This document shows, one piece after another, positions 42,077 through 51,566 of a stretch of DNA of 64,000 nt (positions are counted from its first letter, which is position 1; every line of letters begins with the position of its first letter). The notes below the pieces were generated by a model, which was not told the origin of the DNA, did not search any database, and saw nothing but the letters and a program-made list of their open reading frames with translations. Source of the stretch: an uncultured SAR86 cluster bacterium (GTDB lineage Bacteria > Pseudomonadota > Gammaproteobacteria > Magnimaribacterales > Magnimaribacteraceae); NCBI GenBank assembly GCA_902574355.1, contig CACGNN010000001.1, positions 62,001 to 126,000 of the forward strand, written 5' to 3'. Made by a program: the position numbers and the translations under genes.

Positions 42077-44157
42077 GAATCAGAATAATCGACTCTATTA
42101 CCAATCCATCTGTCAACAAGCGTCTTAGCGAAGCCTTGTTCATTTTTGCTGAGTTCAATAGCTTCTTCTTGAGCAGCTAATAATAGATTTGAGTCTCTAA
42201 TCGGGTTTGCAATCTTCAGATCCATTAGACCAGATTGTCTAATACCATAAATATCCCCAGCTCCTCTTAATTCCAAATCTTTCTCTGCTATTTTGAAACC
42301 ATCATTGGTATGTTCCATAGTCTTTATTCTTTCTTCAGCAAGACCAGAAAGAGGTTCTTTATAAAGAAGCAGACAATGAGAATCAGTATTAGCTTTTCTT
42401 CCTACTCGACCTCTTAATTGATGTAACTGAGATAATCCTAATCTCTCCGGATTTTCTATAATCATTAGCGTAGCCTCTGGTACGTCTACACCTACTTCAA
42501 TAACTGTAGTGCAAACTAAAAGTTGTATATCTCCATTCCTAAATTTTTCTATGACTGAATCTTTTTGATCTTTCTTAAGCCTGCCATGCACAAGCCCAAC
42601 CTTAACTTTTGGTAATGAATTTGAGATCTCTTTGTACAGTTCTTCTGCTGATTGAGCTTCTAACTCTTCAGAATCTTCGATTAACGTACAAACCCAATAA
42701 GCTCTTTTACCGGTTAAACAAACTTCTTCTACTCTTTTGATGACCTTTTCTCTAAGCGAATCAGGCCTCGATGACGTTTGAACTGGATTTCTACCGGGTG
42801 GGAGCTCATCTATTGTGGATGTTTCCAGCGAGCCGTAAACCGTCATTGCCAGAGTTCTAGGAATTGGGGTAGCGGTCATAATTAATTGATGCGGACTCTG
42901 ATTTTCTCCTCCTCCCTTTTCTAACATTGAAAATCTCTGATGAACTCCAAACCTGTGCTGCTCATCTATAACTGTTAAGCCAAGATTTTTAAATTCAATT
43001 CCTTCTTGGAATATGGCATGAGTTCCGATAAGAATGTCTATATTACCTTCAGCTAGTTCTCTAATTAATGGTACTTTATCTTTAGCTCTTGTAGATCCTG
43101 TCAGCAGACTAACTTTTATGCCTAGAGACTCAAACCAACCTGAAAAAGAGGTAAAGTGTTGTTCAGCTAATATTTCAGTAGGGCATAAAATTGCGGTTTG
43201 CCAGTCATTAGATTTAGCATGAAGGGCAGCTAATGCTCCTATGATTGTCTTACCTGATCCTACATCACCTTGTAATAATCTTCTCATTGGAACCATGGCA
43301 AACATATCATCCTTAATCTCATCCCAAACTTTTCTTTGCGAATTTGTTAAATTGAAAGGTAGAGAGTCAAAAAAATCTTTTTCATAGATTGAATTTTTTA
43401 CCATTGATGGTCCTTTTCTTCCTTCAAGTTCATTCTTTAAAATACCTGCACATAGCATATGTGCAACTAGTTCCTCTTTTATTAGTTTTTGTTGAGCTGG
43501 ATGCTTACCTTCAATTAATTCGTAAAGATTAGTTTCTGCAGGTGGCTTATGAAGAAACTTTAAAGTTTCTAGAAGATTACCAAATTCAGAGTAATCCTTA
43601 TTTTCTGATTCTTCCTTCAGTAGATTGTTTTCATCACAGTAAATCAGTGAGCTCTCAATTATCTTTTTGAGTTTATTTTGTTGCATCCCAGAAGTTGTTG
43701 GATATATTGGCGTAAGATTTTTTTCAACTTCTATTGAATCTTCCTTGCTGAATACTTGATATTGAGGATGAATCATTTGTTTACCATTAGGCCCTGGAGT
43801 AATATTTCCATAACACCTAATCATCTTCCCTTTTTCTAAGGCTTTATGTTGAGCCATTGCAAAATTGAACATTCTCATAGTCAGTTTTCCGGTACCGTCA
43901 TAAATCTCCGAAAAGAGCATCCTTCGTCCTCTAAAGACTACTGTGGATTTCATAATCTCACCTTCTATCAAAACTGGTGTTTGATAATTCGCTGAATTTA
44001 TTGGAGTTATAAAACTCCTATCTTCATAACGAAAGGGAAGATGAAACGCGGCATCTGGAATATTAAATATTCCTAAATTATTGAGAGAAGTTACACTTTT
44101 TGGACCTACGCCCTTCAGTTCCTGGATTGAATGAAGATCTTTAGATTCTTCAGTCAT
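42073..44157 (-). CDS. recG: ATP-dependent DNA helicase RecG
   Basis: A 694-aa fork-reversal helicase. It has the N-terminal wedge/OB domain (LKGVGPKSVTSLNNLGI, FHLPFRYEDRS), Walker A GDVGSGKT, the DEQH box VIDEQHRFGVHQR, TATPIPRTLAMT, and the C-terminal QLRGRVGR and the TRG motif region. It is the last gene of the gmk-rpoZ-spoT-ridA-recG series, 4 bases downstream of ridA. Confidence 0.97.
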   Translation of the reverse strand: MTEESKDLHSIQELKGVGPKSVTSLNNLGIFNIPDAAFHLPFRYEDRSFITPINSANYQTPVLIEGEIMKSTVVFRGRRMLFSEIYDGTGKLTMRMFNFAMAQHKALEKGKMIRCYGNITPGPNGKQMIHPQYQVFSKEDSIEVEKNLTPIYPTTSGMQQNKLKKIIESSLIYCDENNLLKEESENKDYSEFGNLLETLKFLHKPPAETNLYELIEGKHPAQQKLIKEELVAHMLCAGILKNELEGRKGPSMVKNSIYEKDFFDSLPFNLTNSQRKVWDEIKDDMFAMVPMRRLLQGDVGSGKTIIGALAALHAKSNDWQTAILCPTEILAEQHFTSFSGWFESLGIKVSLLTGSTRAKDKVPLIRELAEGNIDILIGTHAIFQEGIEFKNLGLTVIDEQHRFGVHQRFSMLEKGGGENQSPHQLIMTATPIPRTLAMTVYGSLETSTIDELPPGRNPVQTSSRPDSLREKVIKRVEEVCLTGKRAYWVCTLIEDSEELEAQSAEELYKEISNSLPKVKVGLVHGRLKKDQKDSVIEKFRNGDIQLLVCTTVIEVGVDVPEATLMIIENPERLGLSQLHQLRGRVGRKANTDSHCLLLYKEPLSGLAEERIKTMEHTNDGFKIAEKDLELRGAGDIYGIRQSGLMDLKIANPIRDSNLLLAAQEEAIELSKNEQGFAKTLVDRWIGNRVDYSDS

Positions 44158-44161
44158 TTAT

Positions 44162-44542
44162 TCATATGGTCTTGGCTAGAATGGCTTCTACCTCAATAGA
44201 AGAGTCCAAAGGTAGTCTCGCTACCTGAAGCGCAGCTCTTGCAGGATAAGGCTCTGTAAATAATTCTTTCATAATTTCATTTACCAAACTGAAGAGTGAC
44301 AGATCATGAAGAGAGACATTGAGTTTAACTATATGATTCATATTTAGACCAGCTTCAGTACATAGAGCATCGATATTTTTAAAAACTTGTCGAATCTGAT
44401 TTTCATCTCCTTCCACTAATTTCATGGTCTCAGGATCTAAGGGTATTTGCCCGGATAGAAATATCAAATGCTCAGTCTCTACTCCTTGTGAATATGGTCC
44501 AATTGCTGCTGGTGCTTTTTTAGAGCTAATTTTTTTTTTCAT
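44162..44542 (-). CDS. ridA: Enamine/imine deaminase RidA
   Basis: A 126-aa trimeric YjgF-family enzyme that hydrolyses reactive 2-aminoacrylate and related imines. SKKAPAAIGPYSQGVE at the start and the C-terminal YPARAALQVARLPLDSSIEVEAIL, with the substrate-binding Arg, are diagnostic. It is placed between spoT and recG, as in Pseudomonas-type genomes. One base separates it from the spoT stop. Confidence 0.95.
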   Translation of the reverse strand: MKKKISSKKAPAAIGPYSQGVETEHLIFLSGQIPLDPETMKLVEGDENQIRQVFKNIDALCTEAGLNMNHIVKLNVSLHDLSLFSLVNEIMKELFTEPYPARAALQVARLPLDSSIEVEAILAKTI

Positions 44543-44543
44543 A

Positions 44544-46685
44544 TTAGTGTAATGCTGCTGCTTGCCTCATCTCCCAATCATGTATTCTGCTTACAGAAAC
44601 GACATTGTTTACTGTTCTTATTTTTCTTAATATCTTGGAGAGATGTGTTCTATCTGATACTTCAAGATCAAGAATAAATTCATGTATCTCAGTGTTTGTG
44701 TCCATTGTTTGAATAGAAGCTATGTTAGTCTCGAGGCCTGTAATTACAGCAGCTAAATTTGCAAGAAGGCCTGGCTCATCTCTTGCAATTACCTTTATTT
44801 GAACTAGGAAGGACCTTCCGGAGGGTTTACCCCAATTTACAGGGAAGCACTGTTGAGGATCTTCTCTGACAGATAGGATGTTTTTACACCTTTCTTGGTG
44901 TATGACAAGACCTCTTTCAGCAGTGAAATGACCAATAACAGAATCCCCCGGGATAGGTTTACAGCAGATCGCATAATTTACAATCAGACCCTCCGATCCG
45001 GTAATCTCAAGAGGCACAACTTCCTTGTGCTCAATATCATCATCTTTTAAGAACCCTGTTATTTGTTGAGCCACTATATTACCTACTCTCTGACCTAATC
45101 CTATTTCCTCTAGTAGTTTGTTGAGACTTCTTACTCCAATATTTTTTAATACTTTACGAAGTTCATTCTTTTCTATTTCTCTTAACTTAATTCCCATATT
45201 CGTCAATGATTGATCGAGTAGTTTCTTTCCAAATTTTCTTGCTTCGGAAGTCTTTAAGTTACTTAGATAGTGACGAATACCATTTCTGGCTCTCGGGGTT
45301 ACTGCAAAATTTAACCAAGCAGGTGAAGTTTGAGGAACCTTCTCGGTAAGAATTTCAATTGTTTGACCACTTTCTAAAGGGACACTTAGAGGAGCGAGTC
45401 TTTTATTTATTCTGCATGCTCTGCAATGATGGCCAATGTCTGTATGGACTGCATATGCAAAATCTATGGCAGTCGAGCCGCTAGACATTTCAATAATTTT
45501 ACCTTGTGGCGTAAATACATATATTTCATCAGGAAAAATATCAGTCTTTATTGAATCAATGAACTCTTCGGTAGAATCATAATTTTCTCTCATCTCAAGA
45601 AGACCAGCTACCCATCTCCTTGCCCTTATCTGAGGATTAAAATCTGACTTATCACCTGATTTATATAGCCAGTGAGAAGCTATCCCATTTTCTGCCATAT
45701 CGTTCATTTCTTGTGTTTTTATTTGAACTTCCACAGGAAATCCTTTCAATCCGACTACACCCGTATGAAGGGACTGATATCCATTCGATTTGGGAATAGC
45801 TATGTAGTCTTTAAAACGACCTTCCACAGGTTTGTATAAGTTATGAATATGACCAATAGTGCGATAACAGTTTTCTGGAGTATCTACAATAATTTTTATG
45901 GCATATACATCCATAATCTCTTCAAAGGATCTGTGCCTTTCTTTCATTTTTCTATAAATACTATAGGTATGCTTTTCTCTCCCTTCCACTAAAGCAGGGA
46001 TACCTTGATCAAGAAGTCTCTTACTGAGTTCTTTTTGTATTTTATTTAGTATTCTTTTTTGACCGCCTCTATTCTTTTTAACGGCGGAGGTGAGCCTTTC
46101 ATAGCGCTTTGGATAAATAACCTTGAATGCTAAGTCTTCAAGTTCACGATACAAATTATTCATGCCAATCCTATGGGCAATTGGGGCATAAATTTCTAGT
46201 GTTTCTTTTGCTATTTTTATTTGCTTCTCTCTATTGAGGTACATCAAAGTTCTCATATTGTGAAGCCTGTCTGCAAGCTTTACGACGATTACCCTGATGT
46301 CTTTAGACATTGCTAAAACCATTTTTTGGAGATTTTCTGCTTCAGCCTCAGTCCGATTAGATATTGAAAGCTTATCTAGTTTGCTGACTCCATCTACAAG
46401 GTTAGCAACATCCCTATTAAATTTTTTTTCTATGATGGCTTTAGGGATACCTGTATCTTCAATGACGTCATGAAGCATAGCAGCAGATAGACTATCTTCG
46501 TCCATCCTGAAGGAGCTCAATATCGAAGCAACAGCTATTGGATGAGTAACATACGGATCTCCACTGGATCTAAATTGACCTGAGTGAGCTTCACAAGCAA
46601 AGTTATATGCTTTATTGACTTGTCTAACCTTTTTTGGATCTAAATAGTCTGACAGTTTCTTTGATAAGGCTCCAATTGATTCCAT
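44544..46685 (-). CDS. spoT: Bifunctional (p)ppGpp synthetase/hydrolase SpoT
   Basis: A 713-aa RSH protein. The N-terminal HD hydrolase domain is intact (THPIAVASIL, AAMLHDVIEDT with the HDxxED metal site, and KLADRLHNMRTL), followed by the synthetase domain (RFKDYIAIPKSNGYQSLHT), TGS (DEIYVFTPQGKIIEMSSGSTAIDFAY) and a C-terminal ACT domain (LANLAAVITGLETNI). With a working HD site it should both make and destroy the alarmone. Lies 66 bases after rpoZ. Confidence 0.97.
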   Translation of the reverse strand: MESIGALSKKLSDYLDPKKVRQVNKAYNFACEAHSGQFRSSGDPYVTHPIAVASILSSFRMDEDSLSAAMLHDVIEDTGIPKAIIEKKFNRDVANLVDGVSKLDKLSISNRTEAEAENLQKMVLAMSKDIRVIVVKLADRLHNMRTLMYLNREKQIKIAKETLEIYAPIAHRIGMNNLYRELEDLAFKVIYPKRYERLTSAVKKNRGGQKRILNKIQKELSKRLLDQGIPALVEGREKHTYSIYRKMKERHRSFEEIMDVYAIKIIVDTPENCYRTIGHIHNLYKPVEGRFKDYIAIPKSNGYQSLHTGVVGLKGFPVEVQIKTQEMNDMAENGIASHWLYKSGDKSDFNPQIRARRWVAGLLEMRENYDSTEEFIDSIKTDIFPDEIYVFTPQGKIIEMSSGSTAIDFAYAVHTDIGHHCRACRINKRLAPLSVPLESGQTIEILTEKVPQTSPAWLNFAVTPRARNGIRHYLSNLKTSEARKFGKKLLDQSLTNMGIKLREIEKNELRKVLKNIGVRSLNKLLEEIGLGQRVGNIVAQQITGFLKDDDIEHKEVVPLEITGSEGLIVNYAICCKPIPGDSVIGHFTAERGLVIHQERCKNILSVREDPQQCFPVNWGKPSGRSFLVQIKVIARDEPGLLANLAAVITGLETNIASIQTMDTNTEIHEFILDLEVSDRTHLSKILRKIRTVNNVVSVSRIHDWEMRQAAALH

Positions 46686-46751
46686 AATAATGTTAATACA
46701 GAGATTTAGTATCCCTGTTTTTAGAGCTTATTGCGAATATTTTTAGGTTTT

Positions 46752-47024
46752 TTAAGATTGAGGAAGATCTTCAGCTGAGAGCTCATCAGAGAACTCTTGT
46801 TCTAAATCAGCAATATCAACTTTTAGCTCATTAATATTATCTGTTGTAACAGTTCCAGCTTCAATCTCTCTTAATGCCATTACTGTAGGTTTATCGTCTT
46901 CCCACTCAAGAGTAGGGCGTCTACCACCGGTAGCAAGCTGTCTGGCTCTCTTAGCAGCAAGTATAATTAACTCGTATCTTGTACTGACTTTTTCTAAAGC
47001 TTCTTCTACTGTAATTCTAGCCAT
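46752..47024 (-). CDS. rpoZ: RNA polymerase omega subunit
   Basis: A 90-aa subunit that clamps beta-prime. [36 protein letters not shown] is the conserved N-terminal core, followed by [16 protein letters not shown]. Located between gmk and spoT as in most gammaproteobacteria; omega also forms one of the ppGpp sites on polymerase, consistent with its linkage to spoT. Confidence 0.97.
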   Translation of the reverse strand: MARITVEEALEKVSTRYELIILAAKRARQLATGGRRPTLEWEDDKPTVMALREIEAGTVTTDNINELKVDIADLEQEFSDELSAEDLPQS

Positions 47025-47074
47025 AATCTTAGTGTTTTAATGTGCGGATGCGCATTCTAATGCAAACTTAAGCT

Positions 47075-47689
47075 TCAATCCAGTAATAGATCAAGAGAAT
47101 TTTTGATAATTTCACTTCTTTCACTAGTTACCCCCTCTGATGTGAACATAAATTGTTTCAAATCTTCTAAAGCTGCATCAAAATCATCATTTACTATTAC
47201 CTGATCAAAATCTTTCCCAATATTGACTTCATTTCTAGCCTCTTTAAGTCTTTTAGCTATCTCCGTTTTTGAATCTTGATCTCTAGTTTCAAGTCTTCTG
47301 GTCAAATCCTCATAAGAAGGAGGAATGATGAATACAGTCTTTGCTCCAGGAAAAGCTTTTTTGACTTGTAATGCACCTTGAATATCAAGTTCGAGCAGCA
47401 CATTTTCTTTTTTTGAAAGCACTGAAAGTACCCAGTCTTTAGGAGTGCCATAGAAATTACCATATACTTCTGCATATTCCAGAAAATCATTATTTTTTAC
47501 TTTTTCCATGAAACTCATTTGTGATATGAAAAAATACGAAACACCATCCTCTTCTTTCGGTCTTGCTTTTCTAGTTGTACAAGAAATGCCCAGATAGGTA
47601 TTGGAGGCAACCATATCTTCAAGAATAGCCTGTATAAGAGAAGTCTTGCCGGTTCCAGACGGTGCAGAAATAACAAATAATTTGCCCAT
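47075..47689 (-). CDS. gmk: Guanylate kinase
   Basis: Phosphorylates GMP to GDP. The internal ATG 47689 gives MGKLFVISAPSGTGKT, the normal N-terminus with its P-loop, and a 204-aa protein; the longer frame from 47722 adds 11 unconserved residues. GISCTTRKARPKEEDGVSYFF, LEYAEVYGNFYGTPK and FIIPPSYEDLTRRLETR are kinase motifs. Neither start has a clear ribosome-binding site. First gene of the rpoZ/spoT series, divergent from pyrE. Confidence 0.95.
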   Translation of the reverse strand: MGKLFVISAPSGTGKTSLIQAILEDMVASNTYLGISCTTRKARPKEEDGVSYFFISQMSFMEKVKNNDFLEYAEVYGNFYGTPKDWVLSVLSKKENVLLELDIQGALQVKKAFPGAKTVFIIPPSYEDLTRRLETRDQDSKTEIAKRLKEARNEVNIGKDFDQVIVNDDFDAALEDLKQFMFTSEGVTSERSEIIKNSLDLLLD

Positions 47690-47748
47690 GATTAAAAAAA
47701 GTTTATTGTAGGTGAAATACATTTAAAATATTTAAGTTTTTAGAATTT

Positions 47749-48378
47749 ATGTTAAAAAATGAAACTCTTTTCTTTGAACTGGCTCTAAAGTCAGATGCAC
47801 TCTTGTTAGGTGATTTCACTTTAAAGTCTGGAAAAAAAAGTCCATATTTCTTTAATGTTGGATCTTTTTTTAATAAAGGCTTCTTGGCTGAGTTATCAAA
47901 TTTATACGCCGAAGAAATCATTTCTAGCGAATTAGAGTTCGACGTAATTTTTGGTCCTGCATATAAAGGCATACCTCTGGCTGCAGCCATATCAGCTTCT
48001 TTAAGTACTAAGATTTCTAAACCAATTCCCTTTGCTTTCAACAGAAAAGAAGCGAAAGTTCACGGAGAAGGCGGCAGTATAGTAGGGGAGTTAAAGGATA
48101 AGAAAGTTTTAGTGGTTGATGATGTGCTTACTGCGGGCACTGCTCTTAAACAGTCACTAGAAATAATTTTTCAAGAAGGCGGTAGTGCAATAGGTTGTTT
48201 AGTTGCATTAGATAGAGAAGAAATCCTAGATGATTTATTGGCAAGAGATAAAATATTTCAAGATTTTAAAATCTCTGTAACTTCTATAGCCAAAATTTCA
48301 CAACTTATAGAATTTTTAGAAGACTGTGAACGTCAAGATGAAGCTAAAATTATAAAAAACTATCTTTTAGGTACTTAA
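47749..48378 (+). CDS. pyrE: Orotate phosphoribosyltransferase
   Basis: A 209-aa PRTase that joins orotate to PRPP in pyrimidine synthesis. FTLKSGKKSPYFFNVGSF, FNRKEAKVHGEGGSIVGEL (flexible catalytic loop) and the PRPP motif VLVVDDVLTAGTA are complete. Divergent from gmk, a common neighbour. No pyrE attenuator hairpin is visible in the 59-base gap. ribE begins on the next base. Confidence 0.96.
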   Translation: MLKNETLFFELALKSDALLLGDFTLKSGKKSPYFFNVGSFFNKGFLAELSNLYAEEIISSELEFDVIFGPAYKGIPLAAAISASLSTKISKPIPFAFNRKEAKVHGEGGSIVGELKDKKVLVVDDVLTAGTALKQSLEIIFQEGGSAIGCLVALDREEILDDLLARDKIFQDFKISVTSIAKISQLIEFLEDCERQDEAKIIKNYLLGT

Positions 48379-48981
48379 ATGTTTACAGGAATTGTTCAAG
48401 AAATCGGTATTATTTCAAATAAAGAAGAAACTGAATCAGGTATAAGGCTTGAAGTTAAAGTCTCAAAAACTTTTCTTAATAAACTAGAGAAGGGAGCTAG
48501 CATTTCCGTCAATGGTGTTTGTTTAACAGTAATCGAATTTAAAAATGATATCGTTTCTTTTGATGTAATACCTGAAACCTTGAGGGTCACAAACATAGAA
48601 TTTCTATCTATTGACTCAAAAGTTAATCTTGAAAGGTCTCTAAAGTTTGGCGATGAAGTGGGAGGTCATATTTTATCTGGGCACATTTCATGCAGAGCGC
48701 CTTCACAGCTAATTAGTTCGGATGATGAAATTGAGCTCAGAGTTCAGTGCCCCAAAGAGTGGATACATTATATATTTCATAAGGGGTATATTGCGATAAA
48801 TGGCGCTAGCCTTACTGTTGCCAATAAAACAGAAGATTCTTTCTCTGTTTATTTAATTCCAGAGACATTAAACGCAACCAACCTTTCTGATATTAAAGAT
48901 GGTGATTCACTTAATATTGAAGTAGATCAAACGACTTATGCCGCTGTGAAAGCTGCTGAGGCAAGATTTGAAGAAAACTAG
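48379..48981 (+). CDS. ribE: Riboflavin synthase, alpha subunit
   Basis: A 200-aa enzyme that dismutates lumazine to riboflavin. It has the two-fold repeat: MFTGIVQEIG with KGASISVNGVCLTV, then GGHILSGHISCRAP with KGYIAINGASLTVA and VYLIPETLNATNL. It follows pyrE without any gap and is outside the usual ribD-ribE-ribBA-ribH cluster. No FMN riboswitch is present. The E. coli name is ribC. Its TAG is shared with yqeY as CTAG. Confidence 0.95.
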   Translation: MFTGIVQEIGIISNKEETESGIRLEVKVSKTFLNKLEKGASISVNGVCLTVIEFKNDIVSFDVIPETLRVTNIEFLSIDSKVNLERSLKFGDEVGGHILSGHISCRAPSQLISSDDEIELRVQCPKEWIHYIFHKGYIAINGASLTVANKTEDSFSVYLIPETLNATNLSDIKDGDSLNIEVDQTTYAAVKAAEARFEEN

Positions 48982-49430
48982 TCTTGTAGATTCTCTTTAA
49001 CTAGTTTGCTGACCACTCCCATATCAGCATTTCCTTGAATTTTAGTTTTTAAAAAGCTCATCACTTTTCCTATGTCCTGAGGTTCTTTTGCAGCTGTTTC
49101 ATTAATCGCCTCAATGACTAGTTTATTGATGTCATCGTCGCTCATTTGATCCGGAAGAAAGTCTTGCAATATAACAATTTCCGACTCTTCTTTTTCTGCA
49201 AGATCATTTCTTTGCGCATTTAAAAATTGTGACATTGATTCCTTTCTTTGCTTTATCATTCTCTGAAGAATCTTAATTGAGTCCTCATTAGATAATTCAA
49301 TTTTGTTATCTATTTCTTCTTTTTTTAACTCAGACAGGGCCATCCTTAATGTAGATGTCCTATCTTTGTTTCTTTCTCTCATTGAGGATTTGACTGCCTC
49401 TTCTATGAGATGCCTGATTGAGTCTGCCAT
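48978..49430 (-). CDS. yqeY: GatB/YqeY-domain protein
   Basis: A 150-aa protein with the GatB/YqeY tail domain: LIEEAVKSSMRERNKDRTSTLRMALSELKKEEID, then ILQDFLPDQMSDDDINKLV and DIGKVMSFLKTKIQGNADMGVVSKLV. It may help tRNA-dependent amidation or act as a tRNA-binding accessory, but its role is unproven. It sits 11 bases downstream of rpsU, the order known from Pseudomonas, where dnaG and rpoD follow; here they do not. Confidence 0.94.
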   Translation of the reverse strand: MADSIRHLIEEAVKSSMRERNKDRTSTLRMALSELKKEEIDNKIELSNEDSIKILQRMIKQRKESMSQFLNAQRNDLAEKEESEIVILQDFLPDQMSDDDINKLVIEAINETAAKEPQDIGKVMSFLKTKIQGNADMGVVSKLVKENLQD

Positions 49431-49441
49431 GAGGCTATTGA

Positions 49442-49681
49442 TTAAAATCTAGGAGGTCTTCCTAATCTATTTTTTCGTTGATTTTTTTGTTCTCTTTTGA
49501 CAGCAGCAGCTTTCTTCCTCTTTAAAACGGACGTCGGCTTTTCGTAGAATTCTCTTTTCCTTACTTCTGGGATAATACCTGCTTTTTCACAAGCTCTCTT
49601 GAACTTCCTGAGCCCTACATCAAAAGATTCATTTGGTCTTATTTTTATTGATGGCATAAATAATCTCTTAAGAGGCCGCAA
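49442..49681 (-). CDS. rpsU: 30S ribosomal protein S21
   Basis: A 79-aa basic protein. [52 protein letters not shown] is S21; the N-terminal extension RPLKRLF before it is unusual, and an alternative ATG at residue 9 ([10 protein letters not shown]) gives the canonical 71-aa protein starting at 49657. It lies divergent from tsaD in the normal gammaproteobacterial layout. Confidence 0.95.
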   Translation of the reverse strand: MRPLKRLFMPSIKIRPNESFDVGLRKFKRACEKAGIIPEVRKREFYEKPTSVLKRKKAAAVKREQKNQRKNRLGRPPRF

Positions 49682-49756
49682 TTCTATAGAACCATTTTTA
49701 ATTTGGAAAGTGTTTCTTTTTTTTTATTTTCAACGAAAATAGCTATCCTTAAGATA

Positions 49757-50767
49757 ATGAAAATACTTGGAATAGAAACTTCTTGTGATGAAACAGGCGT
49801 GGCCATATTCGACACCGATACAAATAGTATTATTTCTGAACAACTATATAGTCAAGCTTCTAAACACGCTGAATACGGAGGAGTAGTTCCAGAGCTGGCT
49901 TCAAGAGACCACCTTAAGAAACTAGTTCCTTTAATAGATCTTACTATTAATAAGTCGGGCTACGATCTTCAATCTATTGATGCCATTGCTTATACTGCTG
50001 GACCTGGCTTGAGAGGACCTCTTTTGATCGGAGCTTCTATGGCTAAAGCAATTTCCATGACTATAAACAAGCCTTCTATAGGAATACATCATATGGAAGC
50101 GCATTTATTAATTAATTTATTAGAAAATCCCGCTCCTTCTTTCCCTTTTTTAACTCTTTTAATTTCTGGCGGGCACTGTTTATTGATCAACGCAAAGGCT
50201 ATAGGAGATTATGAGATTTTAGGACAAACTTTAGATGATGCTGTTGGAGAAGCTTTTGATAAGGTTGCTAAGATTTTAGACTTAGGCTATCCGGGTGGAC
50301 CTAAGATAGAGTCTTTAGCAAAGGAAGGAAATCCCAAATCATTTAATTTTCCAAGACCGATGACAAATAAGAAAAACTTTGATTTTAGCTTCAGTGGCTT
50401 AAAAACAGCTGTTTATTATGAATTTAAAAAAATACATGAAATAGATGATTCCAAGAAAGCAGATTTAGCGGCCTCCTTTCAAGCCGCTGTAGCGGATACT
50501 CTTTTAATAAAAACTAAAGAAGCAATGGATTCAACTGGCTTAGAAGAATTGGTTATTGGTGGAGGCGTAGCATCTAATAAATATATTCGTAACAAGTTGA
50601 TCGAAGGGTTGAAGGATAAAAAAATCTATTTTCCACCTATCAGAAGATGTACAGATAATGGAGCCATGATTGCTTATGCTGGCAGTTTTTATATGCAGGA
50701 TATTCAAGATGACCTTGATTTAAATATTAGACCTAGATGGCCTTTATCGGAGTTAGTAAATGGATAA
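49757..50767 (+). CDS. tsaD: tRNA N6-adenosine threonylcarbamoyltransferase
   Basis: The catalytic subunit of t6A tRNA modification. The internal ATG 49757 gives MKILGIETSCDETGVAIF, the canonical start, and 336 aa; the longer frame from 49703 runs into the rpsU promoter region. The metal-binding HHMEAH motif, ISGGHCLL, GEAFDKVAKILDLGYPGGP and the C-terminal VIGGGVASN and DNGAMIAYAG are intact. plsY, which commonly follows, is absent; folB comes next with an 8-base overlap. Confidence 0.97.
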   Translation: MKILGIETSCDETGVAIFDTDTNSIISEQLYSQASKHAEYGGVVPELASRDHLKKLVPLIDLTINKSGYDLQSIDAIAYTAGPGLRGPLLIGASMAKAISMTINKPSIGIHHMEAHLLINLLENPAPSFPFLTLLISGGHCLLINAKAIGDYEILGQTLDDAVGEAFDKVAKILDLGYPGGPKIESLAKEGNPKSFNFPRPMTNKKNFDFSFSGLKTAVYYEFKKIHEIDDSKKADLAASFQAAVADTLLIKTKEAMDSTGLEELVIGGGVASNKYIRNKLIEGLKDKKIYFPPIRRCTDNGAMIAYAGSFYMQDIQDDLDLNIRPRWPLSELVNG

Positions 50768-51107
50768 AGTTTTCATAAAAGGTTTAGAAGTCGAAGGTAT
50801 TATTGGTATTTTTCAGTGGGAGAGGGAAGTAAGACAAGTTATATCTGTTGATATAGAAATGGAATTTGATAACAAAAAAGCTGCTGAGTCAGATTCAATA
50901 GAAGATGCATTAAATTATAAGAAAGTAGGAAAGAGAGTAACCGCTTTCATACAGAAATCTAAATTCAAACTTGTCGAATCACTTGCCGAGAATATCGCTA
51001 AAATAATTCTCAAAGAATTTCCTATAGAAAAAGTCAAAGTAACTTTAAGCAAGCCAGGAGCCCTCAGAGGTTCAGACTCTGTAGGTATAATTATTGAACG
51101 ACCTTGA
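50760..51107 (+). CDS. folB: Dihydroneopterin aldolase
   Basis: A 115-aa folate-pathway enzyme. IKGLEVEGIIGIFQWEREVRQVISVDIEM contains the pterin-binding start and catalytic Glu, and the C-terminal VKVTLSKPGALRGSDSVGIIIER the catalytic Lys. It overlaps tsaD by 8 bases and folK by 4 bases, so tsaD-folB-folK is one coupled unit. Confidence 0.94.
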   Translation: MDKVFIKGLEVEGIIGIFQWEREVRQVISVDIEMEFDNKKAAESDSIEDALNYKKVGKRVTAFIQKSKFKLVESLAENIAKIILKEFPIEKVKVTLSKPGALRGSDSVGIIIERP

Positions 51108-51553
51108 CTGAAAAAGTATTTCTAAGCATTGGTTCAAACCTTAATCCTGAAAAGAATATTGATCAGGTTAAGATCTATCTCGATAGCAATTTTAAGGTGA
51201 GCTATTCAAGTATCTATAAAACACCGGCAGAAGGCTTCTCTGGAGAAGATTTTTTGAATTTAGTTTGTTCATTTGAGACTAGTTTGGATCCCCTTGAATT
51301 AAGAGCATTTTTAAAAGAGATTGAAGAGAAAATGGGCCGTACAATAGACCAAAAGGGCATGTCGAGTAGAGTTATAGATTTAGATCTAATTCTTTATGGA
51401 AACCTAATAGCTAAAACAGAGCAATTGGATATACCTAGTGAAGATATTGAAAAGTATAACTTCGTTCTTGAGCCTCTATGTGAATTAGCAGCCGATTCTA
51501 TTCATCCAGTACTCAAAATCTCTTACAGAGAAATAAAAAATAACTTACCTTAA
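51104..51553 (+). CDS. folK: HPPK (dihydropterin pyrophosphokinase)
   Basis: A 149-aa kinase that activates hydroxymethyl-dihydropterin for folate synthesis. VFLSIGSNLNPEKN at 5-18, then FLNLVCSFETSLDPLELRAFLKEIEEKMGR and SRVIDLDLILYG with the metal-binding Asp pair. Translation starts at TTG 51104, giving a TTGA overlap with the folB stop. Ends 13 bases from the convergent MFS gene. Confidence 0.93.
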   Translation: MTEKVFLSIGSNLNPEKNIDQVKIYLDSNFKVSYSSIYKTPAEGFSGEDFLNLVCSFETSLDPLELRAFLKEIEEKMGRTIDQKGMSSRVIDLDLILYGNLIAKTEQLDIPSEDIEKYNFVLEPLCELAADSIHPVLKISYREIKNNLP

Positions 51554-51566
51554 GTTATTTGTCTTT